NCBI GenBank assembly: GCA_002431945.1
Contig: DJET01000014.1
Coordinates: 1-24,582, forward strand
Origin: Ruminococcaceae bacterium UBA5891
Lineage (GTDB): Bacteria > Bacillota > Clostridia > Oscillospirales > Acutalibacteraceae
Length of the DNA: 24,582 bases
Reading direction: 5' to 3'
In this document: positions 14,660-22,292 of the stretch, piece by piece
How the letters are laid out: every line of letters starts with the position of its first letter
How positions within the stretch are numbered: position 1 is the first letter of the stretch
Position numbers and translations under genes: made by a program
Notes under the pieces: model-generated
Databases searched by the model: none
Seen by the model: the letters and a program-made list of their open reading frames with translations, nothing else
Told to the model about the DNA's origin: nothing

Positions 14660-15646
14660 CTACGCCATTGTTTCAAGCATTCTAAGCGTTACCTCGTAGC
14701 GTGTTGATCCTTTTTGCAAAAGACTCTCGTATTCTTCCCTCATATATTCTGCCATACGTAACACCTCATTGCCGAGGCTTCCCGCAATATGCGGAGTAAG
14801 CAGGCAATTTTCAAGCGAATAAAACGGATGGTTCTTTTCGGGCGGTTCGGGGTCTGTAACGTCTAAAACCGCGGTTATATCGGGGCGTTCCCTTAATATG
14901 CGAACAAGATCGTCTTCAACCACCTGCGCTCCGCGCCCCGTGTTTATAAAAACCCCGTCCTCTTTCATTAAAGAAAACAGTCTGTAATTTATAATGCCGC
15001 GGGTATCGGCGTTATTTGCAAGGTGGTTTGAAACAATGCGGCACTCTGAAAAGAGCGTTTCAAGCGATGCCGTTTCCACACCGAGCTTTTTTGCGGTCTC
15101 CGGCGGAAGAAAGGGATCAAACACAAGTATTTCAAGCTTGAACGGACGCAAAAGCTCTATTACCCTTTTGCCTATCATACCGGCGCCTATAATGCCCACC
15201 TTGGTTTTGTAATTTCCGATAATTCTTTTTTTAACAGCCTCGGCGTCAGACAGTCTTCCGGCGCTTTGCTTAGTGCAAAGCGAAAAAAAGTTTTTTCCGG
15301 CAAGCAATATCTGCGCCGCGGTATACTCCGCAACCGGAACTGCGTTTGCCGCCCAAGCGCTGAATACCTTTATTCCGTTTTCAAGAAACGGCCGCGCAAA
15401 ATACTGAACGGTTCCCGCGGCGTAAAATACAGCCTTTAATGCGGGAAATATATTTTTTATTTCTTCAGATGTAAGCTCAGGCATACCCCATGTTGAAAAA
15501 ATGTACTGCGTATCCCTAAACAATCCCGTATTCTTAGTGAGATCCTTACGGCAAAAGCAATCATAGCAGCTTATTTTTTTCCGTATTTCGGGGCTGTATA
15601 CCAAATCAATGCTGCTTTTGTCCTCGCAAAGAAATATGTTTTTCAT
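14660..15646 (-). CDS. D-isomer-specific 2-hydroxyacid dehydrogenase
   Basis: This NAD-dependent oxidoreductase of 328 aa interconverts a 2-keto acid (or similar carbonyl) and its D-2-hydroxy acid. The Rossmann motif GAGMIG is at 154-159, and the following Asp177 at the end of the second strand favours NAD(H) over NADP(H). The catalytic trio Arg238 (NTGRG), Glu267 (DPEPP) and His286 (TPHIAG) is complete. It is the last gene of the five-gene operon and overlaps the preceding gene by ATGA, with an AAGGGAG ribosome site. The N-terminal substrate domain is divergent (Cys-rich near residues 27-32), so the substrate is not predicted. Confidence 0.92.
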   Translation of the reverse strand: MKNIFLCEDKSSIDLVYSPEIRKKISCYDCFCRKDLTKNTGLFRDTQYIFSTWGMPELTSEEIKNIFPALKAVFYAAGTVQYFARPFLENGIKVFSAWAANAVPVAEYTAAQILLAGKNFFSLCTKQSAGRLSDAEAVKKRIIGNYKTKVGIIGAGMIGKRVIELLRPFKLEILVFDPFLPPETAKKLGVETASLETLFSECRIVSNHLANNADTRGIINYRLFSLMKEDGVFINTGRGAQVVEDDLVRILRERPDITAVLDVTDPEPPEKNHPFYSLENCLLTPHIAGSLGNEVLRMAEYMREEYESLLQKGSTRYEVTLRMLETMA

Positions 15647-16380
15647 CTTATCAGCTCCCTTAACGCTTCCGATTCCGCGGCAAGCGATTCAATATTATCG
15701 TCAGGCATAAATTCAAGCAATGCAAAGTGAGCAGCCTTTAGCTCGGAAAAATATTTGTTCCAATACGCTTTGTCGTGCGAAAGAGGAAAACGGTTTTCGC
15801 GGTGCCACGCAAAAACATGCACATTTTCTGTAAACGGCGCCAAAATTTGTGCGGTAAGCAGGTTTTCCTCAGCCGTTCTGTATTGATTAGGCTGCCAATA
15901 GGTTTTAAGCGAGGGCAGATCTACGGCTTCAAGCAGCTCTTTTACGGCAAGGGCTTCATCTGTAAACGTATGATGATGAAATTCCGTGCAAAGCGTCATA
16001 CCTGCCGCCTTTGCCGTTTCAGCCGCACAGCGCGCCGCTTCAAAAATTTTCATACGCTCGTCGTAGCCGTATTCTGAGGACGGCTTATCGCCGCACCAAA
16101 CGCGCAAAACCCCTGTGCCGAGAATTTCGGCGGCGGTAAGGTATAACGGCAATTCGCCGATAGGGGTAACTCCTATGCGGAAATAAGTACCGTAGCTTGA
16201 ACATTCCAAACCGGCATTTTTTTGCAATAATGCGATTTCCTTAAGCTTTTCGGAATTACCGCAGGGGGCGTGAACATCGCTGCCCCACTCGATAGCGGAA
16301 AGCCCTGATCTTGCCGCCGCGCCGATTATTTCAAACGGAGTGTTGCTTCTGAAGGATACAGAAACCAGACCTGCTTTCAC
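15643..16380 (-). CDS. TIM-barrel sugar phosphate isomerase/epimerase-like protein
   Basis: This protein of 245 aa belongs to the xylose-isomerase-like TIM barrel superfamily (AP endonuclease 2 fold). The probable metal ligands are Glu133 (CTEFHHH), a polar residue near Gln163 (YWQPNQY), His188 (VHVFAW) and Glu223 (LEFMPDD). Family members include hydroxypyruvate and tagatose-type epimerases, inosose and dehydroshikimate dehydratases, and C-glycoside lyase subunits, so the reaction cannot be fixed. The start is GTG, supported by GGGTGAT eight bases upstream. It follows the FAD protein by 27 bases and overlaps the dehydrogenase by four. Confidence 0.85.
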   Translation of the reverse strand: MKAGLVSVSFRSNTPFEIIGAAARSGLSAIEWGSDVHAPCGNSEKLKEIALLQKNAGLECSSYGTYFRIGVTPIGELPLYLTAAEILGTGVLRVWCGDKPSSEYGYDERMKIFEAARCAAETAKAAGMTLCTEFHHHTFTDEALAVKELLEAVDLPSLKTYWQPNQYRTAEENLLTAQILAPFTENVHVFAWHRENRFPLSHDKAYWNKYFSELKAAHFALLEFMPDDNIESLAAESEALRELIR

Positions 16381-16407
16381 TTTTGATCACCCAAATTTTA
16401 ATTATTT

Positions 16408-18318
16408 TCAGTATATGTTTTTATTATCGCGGTAGCCGCGCCATACCGTTTCAAAAAAATCGTTGTCGTCCGGCATAGGGCGAACGCCGCGCCATAAAGC
16501 CTTACACTGCCCGTTTATTAAGCTTACGGTTTGTATACGGTCGCACGCGGCGGTTTTATCCGGGCAAAAGCGGAAAAGCTCTTCAAGGCCGTTTCGCAGC
16601 TCGCCGTTTTTATCCCTGTAAAGAGCGCTGCCGCGTGTTTTGCCCACAGTTTCTTCAAAATCAAGCATAGCCGTAAGCACTGCCTGCTGAACCAGCAGAA
16701 TATCATACAGGCGGTACGCTTTATATAATTCGCATTCGGCATTAACGCCTGTTGTTTCCGTTATGCTTTTTAAGTCTTCCGTAACGCTTTCAAGAAGGGG
16801 CTTTATAATTTCGGCGTCGCGAATTGCCGCTGCGCCGTCGCTCATATTCCTTTGGGCTTCGCATATCTTTAAATCAACGTTTTCCCTGTTTGACAGCAGT
16901 TTTTCGCAAAATTCGGCGTGCCGTTTTACAGCCCCTTCGGCAAGCTGTAAAAACAAAGCGTTTTGTGTTTTTGCACGCGGGTGTGCGGATATATACAAGG
17001 CCGCCCTGAGCGAGCCTACCTGACCGGAATTGAGCGCGCTGCCGCCGGGCCGTGTAATTCCGTGCGTGCCAGCACATTCGCCTGCGGCAAAAAGCCCTTT
17101 AAGCGCTGTTTGCCACCAACAGTCAACTGAAATACCGCCGTTATTATGTTGGGCGCAAAGAGCAATTTCAAGCGGTTCCTTTGCAAGGTCAAGACCCTTA
17201 TTTTTATAAAGCTCTGCTGCGGGAGCGTTCATATGCATAAGACGTTCTATCGGAGTTCCGAAGCAGGCTTCGGCGTTTTTTAAATAATCGTAGGCCTCAG
17301 GCAGCAGCCTTGAATAATCAATTTTATCTATACCGAACGGATTTTTGCGGTAATCAAGGAACACGCGTCTTTTCTTTATAACACATTCACGGTAAACCAG
17401 CAAATCTATTACAGAAGAGCCGCTAAGCACCTTGCCGCTGTCGAACGGCCATTGGTAGCCCTTTAAAAACAGCGCCGAAAGCGCGGAGTACGGATCGCCG
17501 TAAAAGTTGAGCAAGAATTCATTTTCCGTTTTGTCCTCGCCTACGGATATCATTCTCGGCAGTACCTGCATATATGTGCCCGATACATTCCAGCGCGGAT
17601 CGACCGAAGCTAACCCATACTGCCATTCAGTCATATTTTGCAACGGCACGCCCGCCGCAACGGCAAGTCCGGTAGAGCCGTTATGATAAGAGGGGTAAAC
17701 GCTGTCGGCGTAAATTCCGGCGGGTCCGCCGGTTGCAAGTATTATGTTCGCGCAGTTTATTGCGGTGAAGCCGCCGTTTGCCTTTTCAAGGCAGATAAGC
17801 CCGCAGACGCCGTCTTCATTTTTTAAAATTTCCACTGCAAGAAAGCCGTTTAACACCGGTATTTTAAGCTCGTCGGCGCGCTTTTCAAGCACCTCGGTCA
17901 TATATTTCGATGTAAGCGGACCTGCCGACGTTGCCCGTGCAAACGGGTCGTGATCGGTTTTGTAGCCTACATATTCTCCGTATCGGTTGCAGGGAAATTC
18001 AACGCCGAGCTCGCACAGCCGCATAAACGAGCGCACCGAAAGAGCCGCCTCGCACAGCGCAGTATCGCCGTCTACGGCGCCGCAGGAAAAAAGGTTTTCC
18101 GCCATTGCGCGCACGCTGTCGGGCGCGCTGCCGGAGAGCCCAAGCTTATAATATGTTTGCTTATCGCTTCCGGTATTGCGCGAGGTGCCGCAGCTTATAC
18201 CCTCGGTAACGATTGCGGCGTTAACGTTATTTTCGGCAAGGCGTATGGCGGCGTTATAGCCTGCTGCGCCCGTTCCGATCACAACGGCGTCAAAGCTTAG
18301 CGTTTTATATTTTTTCAT
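16408..18318 (-). CDS. Fumarate-reductase-like FAD-dependent oxidoreductase
   Basis: This 636-aa flavoprotein is of the succinate dehydrogenase/fumarate reductase/aspartate oxidase superfamily. The FAD-binding GTGAAG is at 15-20, a second nucleotide segment ATGGPAG at 195-201, and the C-terminal FAD cap LFAAGECAGTHG at 409-420. The active-site His391 (HNNGGIS) and Arg423 (ITRPGGSA) are kept, but the usual QFHPT loop is replaced by MTEWQYGLAS (229-238), so fumarate is probably not the substrate. There is no twin-arginine or Sec signal and no FMN or haem domain, so it is probably cytosolic and takes electrons from a soluble partner. It sits 20 bases after the SDR gene. Confidence 0.9.
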   Translation of the reverse strand: MKKYKTLSFDAVVIGTGAAGYNAAIRLAENNVNAAIVTEGISCGTSRNTGSDKQTYYKLGLSGSAPDSVRAMAENLFSCGAVDGDTALCEAALSVRSFMRLCELGVEFPCNRYGEYVGYKTDHDPFARATSAGPLTSKYMTEVLEKRADELKIPVLNGFLAVEILKNEDGVCGLICLEKANGGFTAINCANIILATGGPAGIYADSVYPSYHNGSTGLAVAAGVPLQNMTEWQYGLASVDPRWNVSGTYMQVLPRMISVGEDKTENEFLLNFYGDPYSALSALFLKGYQWPFDSGKVLSGSSVIDLLVYRECVIKKRRVFLDYRKNPFGIDKIDYSRLLPEAYDYLKNAEACFGTPIERLMHMNAPAAELYKNKGLDLAKEPLEIALCAQHNNGGISVDCWWQTALKGLFAAGECAGTHGITRPGGSALNSGQVGSLRAALYISAHPRAKTQNALFLQLAEGAVKRHAEFCEKLLSNRENVDLKICEAQRNMSDGAAAIRDAEIIKPLLESVTEDLKSITETTGVNAECELYKAYRLYDILLVQQAVLTAMLDFEETVGKTRGSALYRDKNGELRNGLEELFRFCPDKTAACDRIQTVSLINGQCKALWRGVRPMPDDNDFFETVWRGYRDNKNIY

Positions 18319-18338
18319 ATCGGGTCTCCGTTATCATA

Positions 18339-19070
18339 TCAAAGTCTTTGAATGTGAAATCCGCCGTCTACATCGACAGACTGACCTGTAACATACGGCA
18401 GTGCGCCGTCAGCCAGCGCATAAACCGCTGCGGCAATATCTTCGGGCCTTCCCCAACGCTTGATAGGCAGCAGTCCGCCCTCGATAAGCTTGTCGTATTT
18501 TTCTTTTACGGTGCTTGTCATACCGGTTGCAATAATGCCGGGACGTATTTCGTTAACGGTAATTCCGTATTCGGAAAGGCGGTCGGCAAAAAGCTTTGTT
18601 ATCATTGACACGCCTGCTTTTGAAATGCAGTATTCGCCGCGGCTTACGGAGCTTGTATAAGCCGACATCGAGGATATATTTACTATTGCCGGTCTTGCTT
18701 CGCTGTTGTTTTTAATCATTTCCTTTGCAACAAGCTGCGTTAAAAAGAAGGTTCCCTTTGTATTTATATCCATTACAAAATCGTAGCTTTCCTCGGTCAT
18801 TTCAAGCAGATCACCGCGTACGCGCGGCGCTACGCCCGCAACGTTAACAAGTATATCTATTTTTCCGTATTTTTCGGCGGCGGTGGCTACAAACGCTTTT
18901 CGGTCGCTTTCGTTTGAAAGGTCGCCGCTTATATAGGTGAACTCTCCGCTAAGCGCGGGAGGGTATTTAACAATATCCATTCCTATTACGGCGATACCGT
19001 TGTCGAGCAATTTTTTTGCGGTTGCAAGGCCTATTCCGCCCGCAACGCCTGTAACAAGCGCGATTTTCAT
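18339..19070 (-). CDS. Short-chain dehydrogenase/reductase
   Basis: This 243-aa classical SDR reversibly reduces a keto group using NAD(P)H. The cofactor motif TGVAGGIG is at 7-14, Asp32 at the end of the second strand points to NAD(H), NVAG is at 76-79, and the catalytic residues are Ser134, Tyr147 and Lys151, with Asn103 supporting. It is FabG-like in sequence, but its place inside a redox operon argues against fatty acid synthesis. It overlaps the upstream flavin oxidoreductase gene by ATGA and has an AAGGAG ribosome site. Confidence 0.93.
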   Translation of the reverse strand: MKIALVTGVAGGIGLATAKKLLDNGIAVIGMDIVKYPPALSGEFTYISGDLSNESDRKAFVATAAEKYGKIDILVNVAGVAPRVRGDLLEMTEESYDFVMDINTKGTFFLTQLVAKEMIKNNSEARPAIVNISSMSAYTSSVSRGEYCISKAGVSMITKLFADRLSEYGITVNEIRPGIIATGMTSTVKEKYDKLIEGGLLPIKRWGRPEDIAAAVYALADGALPYVTGQSVDVDGGFHIQRL

Positions 19071-20392
19071 AAGCTTTTCTCCTTATTTACATACTTATTG
19101 TATATTTCAAGATAAGGTTCGCGATCCCTTACGGGGCAGCCCGGCGTGCCGCCCGCACGCATTATTGCGGTGCATTTTGAGCAGGCAACGCAGCATTTTT
19201 CTTTTTTCATGGCGCCGTGCTTTATAATGTCGTTTGCAAAATCGGGGTAGGCAAAGGCTGTACGCCCGAAGCCGGCAAAGTCAAAGCCGCCGCTTTTTAT
19301 GTATGCGGCCGCTGTATTTGGGGCGGCAACGCCTAAAAAGCTTAATGCCGAGCATACAAACTTCATTTCGGGAACAGCCCTTTTAAGCCTTGCGGTGCCA
19401 GAAAGAACGCGTGCGACGCCGCTTAGCGGCTCTTCATCAGGAGCATACGGCCCTGCGGCGAACGGACGGTTTACATGTGGATTGAAATACGGATTGCCCA
19501 TTGATATATTAAGCAGGCGAACGCCACTTTCGTAAAGCTTTTTTATAAGCCATACAGGCTCGGTCGGGTCAAAATCAAGCGAGCCGTTTTCGCTTACGCC
19601 GAAGCCGTAGGGATATGCAAATCCGTCGTATACGTTAAGACGCGATGTAACTATAAAATCGCCGCCGCAATTCTGTATTGCGCCTGCAACACTTTCGCGA
19701 AGAAGTCTTGTTCTGTTTTCAAGGCTGCCGCCGTATCTGCCCGCCCTTTCATATGCGGAGAGCAGCTCGCTGTTAAGATAACGGTGGCAGCATTTAATAT
19801 CAACCCCGTCAAAGCCTGCCCGCTGTGCAAGTAAAGCCGCGTTAACAAGTCTTTCGCCTACACGGTCAAGGTATTCGTCCTTGACTATCCGCTCGCTGCT
19901 TATCGGGTCGTTTTTTTCAAAAATAGGGTTGTTATACGCAATAAGCGGTTCCGGTATGCCGTTTGGCTTACTGTAACGTCCGGAATGTGTGGCCTGCATA
20001 ATTATAAGCGGCTCGTAACCGTTTTCCTTTATTCCCGTATTCTTTATGCTTTCAACCTCGCGGCGAAAGGAATCAAGATTTTCCTCGCAGATATAAAGCT
20101 GGCGCGGGTTTGCCCTGCCTTCCTTCATAACCGCCGTGGCTTCAAACCAAATTATGCCGGCACCGCCTTTTGCAAAGCGTTCATACCTGCGTTTTGTTAA
20201 AACGTCCGGCATACCGCCGCGTGTGCCGTCACACCCTTCCATAGCCTGGCATACAAGGCGGTTGTGCACGGTTTTTCCGTTTATTTTTTCGGGTTCGCTT
20301 AGTATGGATACATCGTCTGAAAACGGTAAATTTGTTTTTAGCCTGTCGTTATCCGCTTTAAATGCTTCAGCTGTAAAATATACGCTTCTCAT
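19067..20392 (-). CDS. Old Yellow Enzyme-like NADH:flavin oxidoreductase with iron-sulfur motif
   Basis: Residues 30-395 of this 441-aa protein form an FMN-binding TIM barrel of the OYE/2,4-dienoyl-CoA reductase family: Gln134-His136-Arg139 near the flavin (QATHSGR), the active-site segment HRYLNSELLS, and the YGGSLENR hallmark. Cysteines 401, 404, 407 and 419 (CxxCxxCx11C) resemble the 4Fe-4S site of dienoyl-CoA reductases with one residue fewer. The C-terminal FAD/NADPH domain of FadH (total ~670 aa) is missing. Such enzymes reduce activated C=C bonds. An in-frame ATG at 20458 would add 22 residues not typical of the family; the ATG at 20392 follows GGTGA. It is the first gene of the operon. 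Confidence 0.9.
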   Translation of the reverse strand: MRSVYFTAEAFKADNDRLKTNLPFSDDVSILSEPEKINGKTVHNRLVCQAMEGCDGTRGGMPDVLTKRRYERFAKGGAGIIWFEATAVMKEGRANPRQLYICEENLDSFRREVESIKNTGIKENGYEPLIIMQATHSGRYSKPNGIPEPLIAYNNPIFEKNDPISSERIVKDEYLDRVGERLVNAALLAQRAGFDGVDIKCCHRYLNSELLSAYERAGRYGGSLENRTRLLRESVAGAIQNCGGDFIVTSRLNVYDGFAYPYGFGVSENGSLDFDPTEPVWLIKKLYESGVRLLNISMGNPYFNPHVNRPFAAGPYAPDEEPLSGVARVLSGTARLKRAVPEMKFVCSALSFLGVAAPNTAAAYIKSGGFDFAGFGRTAFAYPDFANDIIKHGAMKKEKCCVACSKCTAIMRAGGTPGCPVRDREPYLEIYNKYVNKEKSL

Positions 20393-20414
20393 TTTGTCAC
20401 CAACTTTTTTCTTT

Positions 20415-20443
20415 ATTATAACTTTGTTTAATTTACAATGCAA
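20415..20443 (-). promoter_or_regulatory. Promoter of the five-gene redox operon
   Basis: On the minus strand TTGCAT (complement of 20438-20443), 17 bases and TATAAT (complement of 20415-20420) lead to a start about 15-17 bases before the chosen ATG. The -35 is part of the 12-bp palindrome ATGCAATTGCAT (20438-20449) and directly abuts the AraC-type repeat. Confidence 0.7.
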
Positions 20444-20479
20444 TTGCATATTGTTCATAAAAACATTGCAATCTGTTCA
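20444..20479. promoter_or_regulatory. Direct-repeat operator for the AraC regulator
   Basis: TTGCATATTGTTCA (20444-20457) and TTGCAATCTGTTCA (20466-20479) agree at 11 of 14 positions and start 22 bases apart, about two helical turns. AraC-type proteins bind such in-phase direct repeats. The left copy touches the -35 of the operon, the position where AraC family activators contact RNA polymerase; the right copy covers the -35 of the araC gene itself. Confidence 0.65.
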
Positions 20480-20494
20480 AACGAATGTTATTAT
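20466..20494 (+). promoter_or_regulatory. Promoter of the araC-type gene
   Basis: TTGCAA (20466-20471) and TATTAT (20489-20494) have a 17-base spacer and a TGT extension before the -10. The -35 lies inside the second AraC half-site, so binding should repress the regulator's own gene. Confidence 0.55.
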
Positions 20495-20512
20495 TAAAAC
20501 GGTGATACAATT

Positions 20513-21334
20513 ATGGAAAGCTTTGTTTATGAAGACGAAATGATTTTTTTACAGCACTGTACGGATATAAGCCCAGATTCTGCGGATTTTCCCATGCACG
20601 CGCACGAGTATCCTGAGCTTGTTTACATTATTTCCGGCGATATAATGTTTTGGGCGGAGGGAACGCCGTACTGTTTGAGTCCGCACGATTTTATGCTTTT
20701 TAACGCCGCCGAAACGCATAAGGTTCAAATTCTTTCGCCGCGCCCCTATGAGCGTGTGGTATTGCAGTTGAAAAAGCCCGTTTTTTCTTATATAGACAAG
20801 GATAACAGGCTGCTTGCGCCGTTTACCTCAAGAAAGCTCGGTGAGGGCAATTTGCTTAAGGCACAGGATTTTACATACGGCAACCCCGAAGACTGTATTT
20901 TAAAAATGATAAATAGGGCCGAAGAACAAAGGCTTGCGGTATTTTCATATTTGCTGCCGCTGCTATATACGATTTATGTTGCTTTCAGTTCATTGCCGCA
21001 GGCGCCGAAATCCGCTTCGGATAAAATTTCGGCGGAAATACTGAGATATGTTAATGAGAATATTACCCTTTCGCTTTCGCCGGAGAGCATTGCAAAAAGA
21101 TTTTTTATAAGCCGCACGACTCTTTACAGCCTGTTTAAGGAGACTGCCGGCTGCGGCGTTACGGAATATATAAATATAAAACGCCTGCTTATGGCTAAGG
21201 AGAAAATTATAAGCGGCGAAAAACCCACAAACGTTTTCGGGCAATGCGGCTTTAACGATTACAGCGTTTTTTTCAGGGCTTATAAAAAACGCTTCGGGCT
21301 TTCGCCCAAAGCGGATTTTGAAAACAGAATATAA
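20513..21334 (+). CDS. AraC family transcriptional regulator
   Basis: This 273-aa regulator has an N-terminal cupin sensor domain with HAHEYPEL (His29, His31, Glu35) and a later His69, a pattern that may bind a metal or small ligand. The C-terminal double helix-turn-helix is at about 170-270, containing FFISRTTLYSLFKE and the family signature FNDYSVFFRAYKKRFGLSP. It diverges from the five-gene redox operon, with direct-repeat sites between them, so it is very probably the substrate-responsive activator of that operon. Its ribosome site is weak (GGTGA at 20501-20505), consistent with low-level expression. Confidence 0.93.
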   Translation: MESFVYEDEMIFLQHCTDISPDSADFPMHAHEYPELVYIISGDIMFWAEGTPYCLSPHDFMLFNAAETHKVQILSPRPYERVVLQLKKPVFSYIDKDNRLLAPFTSRKLGEGNLLKAQDFTYGNPEDCILKMINRAEEQRLAVFSYLLPLLYTIYVAFSSLPQAPKSASDKISAEILRYVNENITLSLSPESIAKRFFISRTTLYSLFKETAGCGVTEYINIKRLLMAKEKIISGEKPTNVFGQCGFNDYSVFFRAYKKRFGLSPKADFENRI

Positions 21335-21336
21335 GC

Positions 21337-21357
21337 AAAAAACGCGGTGCAGACCGC
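21337..21357 (-). terminator. Putative terminator of the tex-EamA unit
   Basis: On the minus strand GCGGT-CTGC-ACCGC (complement of 21344-21357) is followed by G and six T residues (complement of 21337-21342), three bases after the EamA stop. The stem is only 5 bp, so strength is uncertain. It has no T tract for the convergent araC gene. Confidence 0.5.
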
Positions 21358-21359
21358 TG

Positions 21360-22292
21360 TCAGGACTGCGCCTGTTCTTTTCTGCCGCGGGCTATTTCGG
21401 GCAGCTGAGCCACGATTATTGCGGCAAATACAACGGTACAGCCTATAAGCTCGCGCGGGGAGAGCGTATTGCCCGAAATAAGCCAGCCGCCGAGCGCCGC
21501 AAAAACGCTTTCAAGGCTCATTGTAAGCGAGGCAACGGCAGGCTCGGCATATTTTTGACCTACCGTTTGAAGCGTATAGCCGATTCCGCTTGAAACTATA
21601 CCGAGATATATTATTTGGGGAGCCGCCGCCGATATATTTGAAAGCGAGGGACGCTCGAATATCAGCGCCGAAACGGTTGATAGGATACCGACAACCGTAA
21701 ACTGCATTATTGAAAGCTTAATTCCGCCCGTAACGCCTACGTATTTATCAACCGATATTATCTGGCAGGCAAAGCAGACAGCGCAGATAAACACAAGAAT
21801 ATCGCCGGTGTATATTCCGCTTACTCCGCCCGAAAAGCAAAGCAGATAAAAGCCCGCAACGGCAATTAGCACGCTTATCCAAATAACGGGGTTAGCCTTT
21901 TTGCCCAAAAGGAGCGAGATTATAGGCACAAACACAACATACAGCGCGGTGATAAAGCCGCTGCGCGCCTCTGCCGCGGCACCTGGCGGATACGCGCTTA
22001 TGCCGAACTGCTGAAAATTTACAGAAACCGTAAGCAGCGCGCCGCAAACGGCGCCGGCGGTTAGGTATTGCTTTTTAAGCGCTTTATCCTCAGGAAAAAA
22101 GTGCTTTTCTTTTTTTATGCTTGTTATTTTGTAAAAAATATAAAGCGCCGCGGCGGCAATGTATGCGCGAAGCGCGTTGAAGGTAAGCGGCGGAACCAGC
22201 TCGCCGCCGCCCGACTGCGCTACAAAGGCAAGCCCCCATATAAGCGCGGTAAGGCACAAAATAAGGCTGCCCTTAAGGTTATTGCTTTTCAT
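21360..22292 (-). CDS. EamA/DMT family exporter
   Basis: This 310-aa protein has about ten helices arranged as two EamA repeats of five helices each. The first repeat opens with LTALIWGLAFVAQ, and the second ends with the typical helix series around GWLISGNTLSPRELIGC. Drug/metabolite transporters of this group export amino acids, nucleosides or other metabolites; the substrate is unknown. It overlaps the tex gene by 14 bases, so it is read from the tex promoter and has no visible promoter of its own. It is convergent with the araC-type gene, so co-regulation with the redox operon is not indicated. Confidence 0.92.
   Translation of the reverse strand: MKSNNLKGSLILCLTALIWGLAFVAQSGGGELVPPLTFNALRAYIAAAALYIFYKITSIKKEKHFFPEDKALKKQYLTAGAVCGALLTVSVNFQQFGISAYPPGAAAEARSGFITALYVVFVPIISLLLGKKANPVIWISVLIAVAGFYLLCFSGGVSGIYTGDILVFICAVCFACQIISVDKYVGVTGGIKLSIMQFTVVGILSTVSALIFERPSLSNISAAAPQIIYLGIVSSGIGYTLQTVGQKYAEPAVASLTMSLESVFAALGGWLISGNTLSPRELIGCTVVFAAIIVAQLPEIARGRKEQAQS

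Noticed and set aside
17950..18300. Open reading frame of 116 codons antisense to the FAD protein gene, and similar long antisense frames across the window
   Set aside because: They lie entirely within strongly supported genes, have no ribosome site or family resemblance, and follow from the codon bias of the true strand.
18339..19070. The SDR as FabG of fatty acid synthesis
   Set aside because: No other fatty acid synthesis gene is nearby, and the cofactor position points to NAD(H) within a catabolic-type operon.
14660..20392. Naming the redox operon an equol (daidzein reduction) cluster
   Set aside because: Only the enzyme classes match. The OYE-like protein lacks the C-terminal FAD domain of daidzein reductase, two extra genes are present, and no residue-level evidence links them to isoflavones.
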